From Faucicola osloensis_C (GTDB taxonomy: Bacteria; Pseudomonadota; Gammaproteobacteria; Pseudomonadales; Moraxellaceae): DNA of 64,000 bases. Position numbers and translations under genes: made by a program. Under the pieces are notes generated by a model. The model did not search any database. It worked only from the letters and a program-made list of their open reading frames with translations, and was not told the origin of the DNA. Location of the stretch: positions 1 to 64,000 of the forward strand of contig JABAHL010000012.1 in NCBI GenBank assembly GCA_019353055.1, given 5' to 3'. Positions 42,008-51,428 of this stretch are shown here, piece after piece. Every line of letters begins with the position of its first letter. Positions within the stretch are counted from its first letter, which is position 1.

Positions 42008-43183
42008 ATGCAATTAGTAATCTCTCGCGATTTTTTACTACAAGCGATTAATTTAATTTCAAAAGCCGCTGACAAACGCCATAACATGGTGATTTTGGGT
42101 AATATGAAATTGGCGTTAACCGACTCTCAATTGGTGATGGTAGCGTCAGATTTAGAGCTTGAATTACAAGCCACCCTCAATTTGCCAGAATCGGCGTGCA
42201 AACAACCAGGTGAAATCACCGTTCCTGCCAACAAATTCAAAGATATCGTAAAATTATTGCCCGACGGTTTACCCGTATCTATCAGTGTAGGTGACGACAA
42301 TCAGTGTCTAATTGTGTGCGGTAGTAGTCGTTTTAAACTCAGCACTTTACCTGCCCAAGACTTTCCCCTGTTGGGTGAACCAGAACAAGTTACGCCTATT
42401 CAATTGGGCCGCGAAGACCTCGTCGATTTGCTGGATAAAACGCATTTTGCGATGGCGGTGCAAGATGTGCGTTATTATCTTACCGGTATGCTGTTTGAAG
42501 TCAAAGAGCGGCAATTGGCGACGGTATCAACCGATGGGCATCGCTTGGCATTGGCTCGTACGGTGATAGCGTGTGATGATAGCGTGGCACTGGCTGCAAT
42601 TTTACCAAGAAAAGCCGTACTTGAATTACAACGTTTATTAGCAGAGCTTAAACGCATGCTACCGAATCAAGATAATAAAATCACCCTTAATGTCGGTCGT
42701 GAATTTTTACAAGTTTTACTCCCTTTTGGGGAAGTCGATAGCACAGGTCAGCTAAAAAATGCCATCATGGTGGCTTTTACTGCCCGTTTGATTGATGGTA
42801 AGTTCCCTGATTATCGCCGCGTTATGCCATCATTGACCAACAAAATTGCCCGTATTAACCAAGAGCAGCTGGCGAATGTGCTTCGCCGCGTGGCTATTTT
42901 GAGTAACGAGAAATCGCGTGGCGTGATTTTTGATTTTTCAGGTGATAACAATTTGATAGTACGTGCTAGCAATGCTGAGCAAGATGAAGCCAGTGAGCAG
43001 CTTGGGGTTAAATATCAAGGTGAGCCATTAGAGATATCATTCAACGTGGCTTATTTACTAGATGTGCTGAATGTACTGCAAGGCGAAATTGACTTTAATA
43101 TGAGCCAAGCCAATGCTTCGGTATTGGTACAACAAGTCAATGACAGCAAACACGAATTTGTGGTTATGCCAATGCGTATTTAG
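42008..43183 (+). CDS. dnaN: DNA polymerase III beta sliding clamp
   Basis: The clamp encircles DNA and tethers polymerase III. The 391-residue protein has three repeats of the clamp fold, with SKAADKRHNMVILGNMKL early, STDGHRLAL in the second domain and the C-terminal VMPMRI that ends most DnaN proteins. The GAGGCGG ribosome site is good. Gene order dnaA-dnaN-recF-gyrB is canonical; recF starts 52 bases later. Confidence 0.97.
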   Translation: MQLVISRDFLLQAINLISKAADKRHNMVILGNMKLALTDSQLVMVASDLELELQATLNLPESACKQPGEITVPANKFKDIVKLLPDGLPVSISVGDDNQCLIVCGSSRFKLSTLPAQDFPLLGEPEQVTPIQLGREDLVDLLDKTHFAMAVQDVRYYLTGMLFEVKERQLATVSTDGHRLALARTVIACDDSVALAAILPRKAVLELQRLLAELKRMLPNQDNKITLNVGREFLQVLLPFGEVDSTGQLKNAIMVAFTARLIDGKFPDYRRVMPSLTNKIARINQEQLANVLRRVAILSNEKSRGVIFDFSGDNNLIVRASNAEQDEASEQLGVKYQGEPLEISFNVAYLLDVLNVLQGEIDFNMSQANASVLVQQVNDSKHEFVVMPMRI

Positions 43184-43235
43184 TCAGCGGGCATATTTTT
43201 TTCAATCCAGTGATGAGTAGTGACGTAGATAAATC

Positions 43236-44408
43236 ATGCAAATTATTGAATTAGCTATTCATCATTTTCGCAATCTTCACACAATTGAATTACAACCCAG
43301 CAGTTGTAATGTGTTCTTGGGTCAAAATGGCAGCGGGAAAACGTCGCTATTAGAAAGCATCTATTTATTATCGCGCGGCAAAAGTTTTCGCCATCATCAA
43401 CCGAGGCATTATATTGAGCATGGTTTTAGCGATACCACGGTTTTTGCTAGGCTCAATCATGAGCAAACGGTCGCTATTGCCAAATCCCAAGACGCTACTA
43501 CGCAATTGCGACTCAATGGGCAGTCGCTTGTGACTCAAAGCCCACTTGCCCAGCTACTACCGACCCTATTGCTCGAGCCTGTGAGCCTTGCACAGCTAGA
43601 AGACGGTAGTCAAGCAAGGCGTGAAATGCTAGATTGGTTAGGGTTTCACGTGGAACCATCATTTCATCCCAATTGGCTGTCTTATCAGCGTCTACTAAAA
43701 CAGCGCAATAGCTTATTAAAGCAAAATTTTGGCAATGCCTCATTAACTAGCCTGCAACAGCAAGAACTGTCAGCTTGGGATCACCAGCTAAGCCAACATG
43801 CAGAAAAAATTCACCAAGCAAGGGCCTACATCATTGAACAATGGCAGCCCCATTTTTTGGCGCAAGTGCAAAAATTTTTACCCCAGTATGCCGAAAAATT
43901 ACGATTGCGTTATACACCGGGGTTTGATACTGAAGCTGGCTTAGCAATTACCTTAGCCAATCGTTTAGCGTCTGACATTGAGCTTGGCTATACGCGTATG
44001 GGATGCCATCGGGCTGATATCAATGTTGTGCTAGATTTAGTGCATACTGATGTAGCAGGGCATAAACACAAGCAGACATTGCTTGCCACCGATATGCTGT
44101 CACGGGGTGAAAAAAAATTATTGGTCATGGCGCTTCGCTTATCGCAGTTGCCATTACTCAATCAGGTCGATAAATTACCCTTGGTATTGGTGGACGATAT
44201 CACAGCAGAATTGGACAATGACGCGCTTATGTTGTTATTAACTGGCTTAAAACAAGTGAATTCACAGCTGTTTATTACTAGTCTTACCCAAGATATCGTC
44301 GAGAGTATTCAAAAGATTTGGCAGGATAATATAAAACTGTTTCACGTGGAACAGGGAAGCGTTAGACAATTACCGCTTGAAGTACAAGCTGTTCAAAATG
44401 ACCTATAA
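43236..44408 (+). CDS. recF: DNA replication and repair protein RecF
   Basis: RecF is an SMC-like ATPase that loads RecA at gaps with RecO and RecR. Walker A is FLGQNGSGKTSLLESIYLL, and LSRGEKKLLVMALRLSQ is the ABC-type signature. LVLVDDITAELD is Walker B with the D-loop. Length 390 is usual. The gene carries two parS-like sites, at 43642 (weak, encoding FHVEP) and 44338 (good, encoding LFHVEQ). The C-terminus is about 15 residues longer than typical RecF. Confidence 0.95.
   Translation: MQIIELAIHHFRNLHTIELQPSSCNVFLGQNGSGKTSLLESIYLLSRGKSFRHHQPRHYIEHGFSDTTVFARLNHEQTVAIAKSQDATTQLRLNGQSLVTQSPLAQLLPTLLLEPVSLAQLEDGSQARREMLDWLGFHVEPSFHPNWLSYQRLLKQRNSLLKQNFGNASLTSLQQQELSAWDHQLSQHAEKIHQARAYIIEQWQPHFLAQVQKFLPQYAEKLRLRYTPGFDTEAGLAITLANRLASDIELGYTRMGCHRADINVVLDLVHTDVAGHKHKQTLLATDMLSRGEKKLLVMALRLSQLPLLNQVDKLPLVLVDDITAELDNDALMLLLTGLKQVNSQLFITSLTQDIVESIQKIWQDNIKLFHVEQGSVRQLPLEVQAVQNDL
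43642..43657. other. Degenerate parS-like site inside recF
   Basis: GGTTTCACGTGGAACC keeps the CACGTG core and palindromic outer bases but matches only 13 of 16 consensus positions. It may be a weak ParB site or chance. Confidence 0.45.
44338..44353. other. parS-like site near the 3' end of recF
   Basis: TGTTTCACGTGGAACA, identical to the yigZ copy and one base from the perfect palindrome. It is 3.8 kb downstream of the dnaA start. Confidence 0.8.
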
Positions 44409-44670
44409 AAACCAATAATATTTTTAAGTGACTAAGTCTAGATGATTAAGTATTTTTTCAAACTGATGTAACTTAAACTCCGGCTTTTCTAGCTCAGCTA
44501 AATCACTATTTTGCCTGTCATAAGCCGGGATATTCAGTGACTTTTCCCCTAAAATTTGCTACAATAAACCCTTTATTTTTCGCCAAAAAACTAAGAAAAA
44601 AATCAACGATTTTGACCATAAAATCGAGTATGTTCTGACGTTTTTGCCATGCAAAACTTATGGAGTCATC

Positions 44671-47163
44671 ATGACTGATACATCTGCGAATGTAGCCGAT
44701 CAGACACAACAATCTATTACCCAATCAAGTCATCAAGAAAATAAAGCTTATGGTTCTGACAGTATCCGCGTACTTCGTGGCTTAGAAGCCGTCCGTGTAC
44801 GCCCTGGTATGTACATTGGCGATACCGACGATGGCACAGGTTTGCATCATATGGTGTTTGAAGTAGTAGATAACGCCATTGATGAAGCCTTGGCGGATCA
44901 CTGTGATCAAATTGACATCATCATCCACGAAGATGAATCGGTCAGCGTCAAAGACAATGGACGCGGTATTCCTGTCGATATTCACCCAGAAGAAGGGGTG
45001 TCAGCCGCGCAGGTTATTATGACGGTACTGCATGCGGGCGGTAAATTTGACGACAACAGCTATAAAGTCTCAGGTGGTTTGCACGGTGTCGGTGTGTCAG
45101 TGGTTAATGCGTTATCAAAAAAACTGGTGCTCGATATCTGGCGTGATGGCTACCACTATAGCCAAACCTATGCCGATGGTGAGCCCGTAGCGCCTATCGA
45201 GCAGCTTGAAGCCACCCAGCAAACAGGGACACAAGTGCGTTTTTATCCAAGCGATGATATTTTTACAGGCACGATTTTTGATTTTGAAATTCTCGCCAAG
45301 CGCTTACGCGAATTGTCGTTTTTAAACTCGGGTGTACGCATCGTATTGACGGATGAGCGCGATGACAAACGCCATGAGTTTGAACACGTTGGCGGTCTAT
45401 CTGAATTCGTTCATTACATCAATGCGGGCAAAACTGGGCTAAATGAGGTGTTTCATTTTACCAGTGAAGAAAATGACGGTATCAGCGTTGAAGTGGCATT
45501 GCAATGGACAGATAGCTACAACGAAAAAGTATTATGCTTTACCAACAATATTCCGCAAAAAGATGGTGGTACCCATCTTTCTGGTTTTCGTTCGGCATTA
45601 ACACGCTGCCTAAATAGCTATATGGATAGCGAAAACTTGATGAAAAAAGAAAAAGTTGCGGTGACAGGTGACGATGCGCGGGAAGGTCTAACGGCGATTA
45701 TTTCTGTCAAAGTACCTGACCCAAAATTCTCAAGCCAAACCAAAGATAAACTGGTATCAAGTGAAGTCAAACCCGCGGTTGAATCAGCCATGCACGATAA
45801 GTTTAGCGCTTACTTGCTTGAAAATCCCAATGCTGCCAAAGGGATTGCTGGTAAAATCATCGATGCCGCCCGTGCGCGAGAAGCTGCGCGTAAAGCTCGT
45901 GAAATGACTCGCCGTAAAACCACCCTGGATATCGCAGGTCTGCCCGGCAAACTTGCTGATTGCCAAGAAAAAGACCCTGCAATGTCAGAGCTATACATTG
46001 TGGAAGGGGACTCGGCAGGCGGTTCTGCCAAACAAGGGCGTAACCGTAAAATGCAGGCGATTTTGCCGCTGAAAGGTAAAATTCTAAACGTAGAACGTGC
46101 GCGTTTTGATAAGATGCTATCGTCGCAGGAAGTGGGTACCTTGATTACCGCATTGGGGACAGGCATCGGGCCTGATGAGTACAATCCTGACAAATTACGC
46201 TATCACAAAATTATCATCATGACCGATGCGGACGTGGATGGTTCACATATTCGCACCTTGCTCCTGACGTTCTTTTTCCGTCAAACCCCAGAGCTATTAG
46301 AACGTGGTCATATTTATATTGCGCAGCCACCGCTGTACAAAGTGAAAAAAGGTCGCCAAGAATTGTACGTCAAAGATGATGAAGCGTTAAAGGCCTATTT
46401 ATTGTCGTCAACCATTGACGATACCCAGTTGCATTTGAGCGAAGGTACGCCTGCGGTCACAGGGCAAGCACTAGAAACCTTGCTCAATGATTATAACCAA
46501 ACTCAGACCATCAAAAACCGTTTGCAAATCAAATATCCAAGCGCCGTATTGGATGCGTTGGCAATCACCAGCAAACTTAGCATGCCAATGATTGAAGATG
46601 AAGCACAAATGCGAAATTGGCTAGAAGCGTTAGCGCAGAATCTAGCAGTGACGGCAGACGGATTACACCCACAAATTGAATTAGAGCCCTTTAGCAAACA
46701 AGAAGGCGATCATCAAAAAACCTATTATCTACCGCGTGTGACGATTTTTATCCATCAATTGCCACATGCGTACTTATTAGATACCGCATTTATTGGTTCA
46801 GGTGAGTATAGCCGTTTGCATCGCTTGACCAGCCAGTGGAAAGACATGTTGTCAGATACCGCTTATGTCGCTAAAGGTGATAAAAAACTGCCGATCAAAG
46901 ACATGGGTTATCTATGGCAATTTATTATGAGTGATGCGCGCCGTGGTTTAGCGATTCAGCGTTATAAAGGGCTAGGAGAGATGAACGCTGATCAATTATG
47001 GGAAACCACAATGGACCCAGAAAACCGCCATATGCTAAAAGTCACCATTGAAGATGCGATTGCTGCTGACCATTTGTTCTCGTGTCTGATGGGTGATGAT
47101 GTAGAGCCGCGTCGTGCCTTTATTGAGGAGAATGCGTTAACGGTGACCAACTTGGATATTTAA
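44671..47163 (+). CDS. gyrB: DNA gyrase subunit B
   Basis: GyrB provides the ATPase of gyrase, which introduces negative supercoils. I start at ATG 44671 (MTDTSANVADQ, 830 residues) with GGAG six bases upstream; an upstream TTG in frame lacks a site. The GHKL ATPase has VRVRPGMYIGDTDDGTGLHH, EVVDNAIDEAL, KDNGRGIPVD and GLHGVGVSVVNALS. The TOPRIM domain has LYIVEGDSAGGSAKQGRNR and MTDADVDGSHIRTLLL. The C-terminus has RRGLAIQRYKGLGEMN. An N-terminal extension of about 30 residues rich in Gln/Ser precedes the conserved core. Confidence 0.97.
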   Translation: MTDTSANVADQTQQSITQSSHQENKAYGSDSIRVLRGLEAVRVRPGMYIGDTDDGTGLHHMVFEVVDNAIDEALADHCDQIDIIIHEDESVSVKDNGRGIPVDIHPEEGVSAAQVIMTVLHAGGKFDDNSYKVSGGLHGVGVSVVNALSKKLVLDIWRDGYHYSQTYADGEPVAPIEQLEATQQTGTQVRFYPSDDIFTGTIFDFEILAKRLRELSFLNSGVRIVLTDERDDKRHEFEHVGGLSEFVHYINAGKTGLNEVFHFTSEENDGISVEVALQWTDSYNEKVLCFTNNIPQKDGGTHLSGFRSALTRCLNSYMDSENLMKKEKVAVTGDDAREGLTAIISVKVPDPKFSSQTKDKLVSSEVKPAVESAMHDKFSAYLLENPNAAKGIAGKIIDAARAREAARKAREMTRRKTTLDIAGLPGKLADCQEKDPAMSELYIVEGDSAGGSAKQGRNRKMQAILPLKGKILNVERARFDKMLSSQEVGTLITALGTGIGPDEYNPDKLRYHKIIIMTDADVDGSHIRTLLLTFFFRQTPELLERGHIYIAQPPLYKVKKGRQELYVKDDEALKAYLLSSTIDDTQLHLSEGTPAVTGQALETLLNDYNQTQTIKNRLQIKYPSAVLDALAITSKLSMPMIEDEAQMRNWLEALAQNLAVTADGLHPQIELEPFSKQEGDHQKTYYLPRVTIFIHQLPHAYLLDTAFIGSGEYSRLHRLTSQWKDMLSDTAYVAKGDKKLPIKDMGYLWQFIMSDARRGLAIQRYKGLGEMNADQLWETTMDPENRHMLKVTIEDAIAADHLFSCLMGDDVEPRRAFIEENALTVTNLDI

Positions 47164-47195
47164 TCCGATTTTAGAGTCGTGTTTTAATACAATGG

Positions 47196-47230
47196 AAACC
47201 ACCTTATGTTGTAATAAGGTGGTTTTATTT
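47196..47230 (+). terminator. Intrinsic terminator of gyrB
   Basis: AAACCACCTTAT and ATAAGGTGGTTT form a perfect stem followed by TTATTT, 33 bases after the gyrB stop. Confidence 0.82.
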
Positions 47231-47258
47231 CAGCTTGAATTTTTAAAAGAGATATCAC

Positions 47259-47849
47259 ATGATTGCCTTATTACTGCTAGCGATAGCCTTATCAATGGAT
47301 GCCTTTGCTGTGGCGATTGGATTGGGTGCCAAACACCGCCAAGATACGACCAAAATTGCGGTTATGGCAGGCGTATATTTTGGCGTCTTTCAAGGTTTGA
47401 TGCCGTTGATTGGTTATCTCGGTGGACGTTCAATCTTAGGATTTATTGCAAATTGGGCGCCTTGGATCGCGTGTATTATTTTGGTAGGGCTTGGTGGAAA
47501 AATGCTGTATGAAGCCTTATCTGGCGATGATGAAGATGCGACATCACAAGACTCCACCCCGCACAATATTGCTTTAGATATCGCCAATGATGCCAATGTT
47601 GTCATCACCCATAAAACCATGACTACTTTAGCGATTGCAACCAGTATTGATGCAATGGCAGCCGGATTTACCTTAAATTTAATCCCAGTTAATCCTTATG
47701 TATCCTGTGCAGTAATTGCCGTAGTAACAGGGATTTTTAGCTTTATTGGCGTATTTATGGGCAAGCAATCAGGCACGTGGCTAGAGAGTAAGGCTGAAAT
47801 TTTTGGTGGCCTAGTGTTAATCGGTATTGGCATCAAAATGGTAATTTAA
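47259..47849 (+). CDS. mntP: Manganese efflux pump MntP
   Basis: The 196-residue inner-membrane protein has six predicted TM segments in two repeats. The acidic intramembrane motif SMDAFAVAIGLGAK is near the N-terminus and the second repeat contains ATSIDAMAAGFTL; these Asp residues are needed for Mn export in the family. Start ATG 47259 has AAAGAGATATC upstream. The gap to gyrB is too short for a full yybP-ykoY manganese riboswitch, and none is seen. A bidirectional terminator follows. Confidence 0.92.
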   Translation: MIALLLLAIALSMDAFAVAIGLGAKHRQDTTKIAVMAGVYFGVFQGLMPLIGYLGGRSILGFIANWAPWIACIILVGLGGKMLYEALSGDDEDATSQDSTPHNIALDIANDANVVITHKTMTTLAIATSIDAMAAGFTLNLIPVNPYVSCAVIAVVTGIFSFIGVFMGKQSGTWLESKAEIFGGLVLIGIGIKMVI

Positions 47850-47888
47850 TAGACCAGCTTTTTTGTCTTTGATTTTGATAGTTCAAAT

Positions 47889-47924
47889 AAAAAAAGACTT
47901 TCAAGTAAATGAAAGTCTTTTTTT
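47889..47924. terminator. Bidirectional terminator between mntP and the glycine-zipper gene
   Basis: AAAAAAAGACTTTC and GAAAGTCTTTTTTT form a perfect stem around AAGTAAAT, with A/T tracts on both strands. Confidence 0.87.
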
Positions 47925-47949
47925 GTGTAAAGCTACCTTAATCAAAAGA

Positions 47950-49284
47950 TTAACGCTTAATACGATACCATGCATCACGTGCTGCTAGGCGAGCTTGGTC
48001 CCAAGTCAAACGTGAATTGCCTTTGAATTGTTCCCAATCATTGCGTAAATCATTTTCAACACTTTCAAACTCATTGGCTGTATTAAAATGATGACGTGCA
48101 CGATAACCATAATCATACGCTGAGCGATAGTCGGTATCGTAATCATAACCTTGGCTATAGTAAGTCGTTGTATTGTAGTTATTGCGCCAGTAGGTATCTT
48201 CTTCTGTATTACCTTCAAGCGTATTTGCTACGGCGTTACCTGTGGCTGCACCTGCTACGGCACCAATAGCACCGCCAACCAATGAACCTACTGGACCACC
48301 TACGGCACCAATTGCTGCGCCTGTGGCGGCACCAGCTGCCATGCCTGTGCCACTGGCAACAGGGTTAGCTTCTTTACGTTGTTCACCGGCTTCAGTTGGG
48401 TTGACTGCTTCACCCACTTCATGACCTGCTGCACCACCGGCTACAGCACCAATCGCGCCACCCACTAAGGTACCAACAGGACCTGCTACTGAACCAACGG
48501 CTGCACCTGCTGCTGCACCGCCTAGTGCACCAGAACCACTAGCAACTGGATGAGGTTTTTCGTAGGCATCTTCAGCCGTGGTAGGGTTGACTGCTTCACC
48601 GACTTCATGACCTGCCGCGCTACCTGCCACGGCGCCAATCGCACCACCAATTAATGTACCAACAGGACCCGCTACTGAACCAACGGCTGCACCAGCTGCG
48701 GCACCACCTAATGCACCTGTACCAGTAGCAACAGGATGACCTTTTTCTTCACCTTCTGCATAGCCATCCACTGTACGTAAACGTGGTGAATATTCTTGAC
48801 CAGAAATACGAGCATCTGTTCTATCCCAACCATCACGAATCGCTTCTTTGGCATCTTGCCATGCAAGACGTGAACTACCTTTTACTTCATGCCAGCTACG
48901 TTCAAGATCGGATTCTACACTGTCAAACGTTGTGCCCGCTGGGTATTTTGCACGATTGGCATAACCGACGGCATAAGCTGGTTGATAATCAGTGGTATAA
49001 TCGTAACCATCTTTATAATAAGTTGTTCGTGAATAGGTATCATTCCAATAAGTATCTTCAACGGTTGGGTCAATCGCTTCACCTGCGGCGTGACCTGCAG
49101 CACCACCAGCGATAGCGCCAATTGCGCCACCAATTAACATACCTAATGGACCACCAATAGCACCGATGGCTGCACCTGCAGCCGCACCACCCATACCGCC
49201 TACAGCAGTACCGATTGGATGTGAGCCTGGTTCACCAGTGATAGGGTCGCGGTTTAAATCTGAATTATTAATATTATCTACCAT
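47950..49284 (-). CDS. Modular glycine-zipper protein with duplicated terminal modules
   Basis: I start at ATG 49284 (MVDNINNSDLNRD, 444 residues), preceded by GAGGA; the frame extends 11 codons upstream without a site. No signal peptide is visible. Four Gly/Ala-rich zipper blocks (about 24-72, 184-234, 245-295, 308-355) share the pattern GGAAAGAA, then GGAIGAVAGxAAGHEVGEAV, each able to form a hairpin of membrane-active helices. Two similar modules of about 80 residues flank them (76-153 and 362-444). Each has DTYW, TTYY, GYDY-T-DY, a TFDSVESDLERSW/EFESVENDLRNDW segment and a SRLAWQDAKEAIRDGW/SRLTWDQARLAARDAW helix. The Tyr-rich stretch and helix resemble stress-induced hydrophilic proteins. 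The function is unknown. Confidence 0.75.
   Translation of the reverse strand: MVDNINNSDLNRDPITGEPGSHPIGTAVGGMGGAAAGAAIGAIGGPLGMLIGGAIGAIAGGAAGHAAGEAIDPTVEDTYWNDTYSRTTYYKDGYDYTTDYQPAYAVGYANRAKYPAGTTFDSVESDLERSWHEVKGSSRLAWQDAKEAIRDGWDRTDARISGQEYSPRLRTVDGYAEGEEKGHPVATGTGALGGAAAGAAVGSVAGPVGTLIGGAIGAVAGSAAGHEVGEAVNPTTAEDAYEKPHPVASGSGALGGAAAGAAVGSVAGPVGTLVGGAIGAVAGGAAGHEVGEAVNPTEAGEQRKEANPVASGTGMAAGAATGAAIGAVGGPVGSLVGGAIGAVAGAATGNAVANTLEGNTEEDTYWRNNYNTTTYYSQGYDYDTDYRSAYDYGYRARHHFNTANEFESVENDLRNDWEQFKGNSRLTWDQARLAARDAWYRIKR
48399..48738 (-). repeat. Direct 154-bp DNA repeats inside the glycine-zipper gene
   Basis: Bases 48399-48552 and 48585-48738 are two closely similar copies with a 186-bp period (62 codons), encoding zipper blocks 3 and 2. 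Most differences are at third codon positions, so the duplication is not very recent but the protein sequence has been kept. Confidence 0.85.
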
Positions 49285-49770
49285 GATTGTATCCTCATTT
49301 GAAGTTTTTTTATCCAAGCCATACCAGTGTTTAAAAAAATTTTAATATGACTATTATTTTTATTGTCGAAAAACGATTAAACCTGACGTTAACTTAAAAT
49401 GCATAAATTAAAATCAATTTTTCGTAAAACCGTTTTCGGTTATTACCGTCTCATAATAATAAATTTTTGCGTCTAATATGTAGCAATATCAGCAATTTTT
49501 TCGTAGAGTTTGGTAAACCTACAGCCTATTAGATGAGGTTTGTGTAACAAAGATAATCAATTGGTGAAAAGGATACAAAAAAATCCAAATAAAGACCGTT
49601 TATCAGAGAAATTTTTTAGGGAAAATTTTTACTTAAAACATTCATGTAGCTATTTTTAACTCTATAAAAATCAGCAAATAAAGCCGTTAATTGGTACAAT
49701 ACCCATAAATTTTTGAAACCTGTTAGCATCAGTTCAATTAAGCTATTTATCCAAATTTAAAGAGGCTCGT
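49285..49770. other. 486-bp gene-free gap upstream of guaA
   Basis: AT-rich and without a plausible gene, RNA fold or strong repeat. A TACAAT hexamer at about 49695 could be a -10 element for guaA. No guanine-riboswitch-like core was recognised. Confidence 0.5.
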
Positions 49771-51354
49771 ATGTCAACATCCAACAACTCAATCAAACAA
49801 GACCGTATCTTGGTATTGGATTATGGTTCACAGTACAGTCAACTGATTGCGCGCCGTGTGCGTGAAGCAGGGGTATTCTGTGAAATGTACCCATACGATA
49901 TTGACGCACAGCGCATTCACGACTTTGGTGCAAAAGGGGTTATTTTATCGGGTGGTCCAGAGAGCGTGTATGCAGAAAATAGCCCAAAAATTAATGACGC
50001 CGTATTTGATATCAATGTGCCTGTATTAGGCATTTGCTATGGTATGCAGGCGATGGCAGATCGGTTTGGTGGCAAAATTGAAGCCAGTAGTCACCAAGAG
50101 TTTGGCGCTGCTATCATTGAAAAAACCGCTCAAGATAGCTTCTTCAAAGACATTGAAGATGAGCCCAACAAATTACACGTTTGGATGAGTCATGGTGACA
50201 AAGTTGTTGAGTTACCTGCAGGCTTTGAAGTGACTGCGATAACCCCAAGCTGTCCAATTGCTGCAATGGCAAATGAAAGCAAGCATTATTATGGGGTGCA
50301 GTTTCATCCAGAAGTGACCCATACTTTGCAAGGTGAAGCATTGATTAGCCGATTTGTGCACCAAATCTGTAGCTGTGCCAATGCGTGGACGCCGGATAAC
50401 ATCATTGAAATGCGTGTGGCGCAGTTAAAAGAACAAATTGGCGATGAGCAAGTGTTGTTGGGACTTTCGGGCGGCGTAGATAGCTCAGTGGTAGCTGCAC
50501 TGCTTCACAAAGCGATTGGCGAGCAGCTAACCTGTGTGTTTGTTGATAATGGTTTGTTACGGCTCCATGAAGGCGACCAAGTGATGCAAATCTTTGCTGA
50601 AAACATGGGCGTTAAAGTTATTCGGGTGGATGCTGAGGAACGTTTTTTGACCGCATTAGCTGGCGTTAGCGATCCAGAAGCCAAACGTAAAATCATTGGC
50701 AAAACCTTTATTGATGTGTTTGCAGATACCGCACGTGAACTGTCGGGTGAGGGCAAAGGCATTCAATTCTTGGCACAAGGTACCATTTACCCCGATGTTA
50801 TTGAATCGGCAAAAAGTCACCAAGGCAAAGCGCATGTAATCAAGTCGCACCACAATGTCGGTGGCTTGCCAGACGATTTGCAGTTCAAACTCATTGAACC
50901 CTTACGTGACTTGTTTAAAGATGAAGTGCGTAAGCTCGGCGTGACATTAGGGCTACCTGAAAAAATGATTTATCGTCATCCTTTCCCAGGTCCAGGGCTA
51001 GGCGTGCGTATCTTGGGTGAAGTGAAAAAAGAATATGCCGATATTTTGCGGCAAGCTGATGCCATCTTTATGCAAGAGTTGGAAAAATCTGGGTGGTATG
51101 ATAAAACCGCACAAGCGTTTGCCGTGTTCCAACCGGTAAAATCAGTGGGCGTGGTTGGTGATGGTCGCCGCTATGCATGGGTGATTGCGTTACGGGCGGT
51201 TGAAACCATCGACTTTATGACAGCACGTTTTGCGCATTTACCGTATGATTTGATTGAAACCGTGTCTAATCGCATCATGAATGAAATCAAAGAAGTATCA
51301 CGTGTGACCTACGATATCTCAAGTAAGCCACCAGCGACCATTGAATGGGAATAA
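49771..51354 (+). CDS. guaA: GMP synthase (glutamine-hydrolysing)
   Basis: GuaA aminates XMP to GMP. The class I glutaminase domain has ILVLDYGSQYSQLIARRVRE, the nucleophile C89 in LGICYGMQAMA, and the His-Glu pair in FHPEVTHT. The PP-loop ATP pyrophosphatase domain has LLGLSGGVDSSVVAALLHKA (about 230). The dimerisation domain has RHPFPGPGLGVRILGEV and ends PPATIEWE. Length 527 is standard. Its partner guaB is not in the window. A terminator follows immediately. Confidence 0.97.
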   Translation: MSTSNNSIKQDRILVLDYGSQYSQLIARRVREAGVFCEMYPYDIDAQRIHDFGAKGVILSGGPESVYAENSPKINDAVFDINVPVLGICYGMQAMADRFGGKIEASSHQEFGAAIIEKTAQDSFFKDIEDEPNKLHVWMSHGDKVVELPAGFEVTAITPSCPIAAMANESKHYYGVQFHPEVTHTLQGEALISRFVHQICSCANAWTPDNIIEMRVAQLKEQIGDEQVLLGLSGGVDSSVVAALLHKAIGEQLTCVFVDNGLLRLHEGDQVMQIFAENMGVKVIRVDAEERFLTALAGVSDPEAKRKIIGKTFIDVFADTARELSGEGKGIQFLAQGTIYPDVIESAKSHQGKAHVIKSHHNVGGLPDDLQFKLIEPLRDLFKDEVRKLGVTLGLPEKMIYRHPFPGPGLGVRILGEVKKEYADILRQADAIFMQELEKSGWYDKTAQAFAVFQPVKSVGVVGDGRRYAWVIALRAVETIDFMTARFAHLPYDLIETVSNRIMNEIKEVSRVTYDISSKPPATIEWE

Positions 51355-51373
51355 AGCGACTAAAAAAGCTAAT

Positions 51374-51401
51374 AAAAAAGGCGATTGATTATCGCCTTTT
51401 T
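51374..51401 (+). terminator. Intrinsic terminator of guaA
   Basis: AAAAAGGCGAT and ATCGCCTTTTT form a perfect hairpin around TGATT, 20 bases after the stop; it can also act on dsbB transcripts. Confidence 0.85.
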
Positions 51402-51428
51402 CATGGGTTTAACCCATGACCGATAGTG

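Noticed and set aside
47164..47258. yybP-ykoY manganese riboswitch upstream of mntP
   Set aside because: The gap is only 95 bases and mostly occupied by the gyrB terminator.
48399..48738. Direct repeats considered as a possible CRISPR array
   Set aside because: Only two 154-bp copies, wholly inside a coding frame and encoding similar protein blocks; no short-repeat/spacer pattern.
48006..49133. Long antisense frames over the glycine-zipper gene and its repeats
   Set aside because: They are shadows of the repetitive Gly/Ala codons of the minus-strand gene; they have no ribosome sites or recognisable domains.
49285..49770. Guanine riboswitch upstream of guaA
   Set aside because: The conserved purine-aptamer core could not be found; guaA riboswitches are also unusual in gammaproteobacteria.
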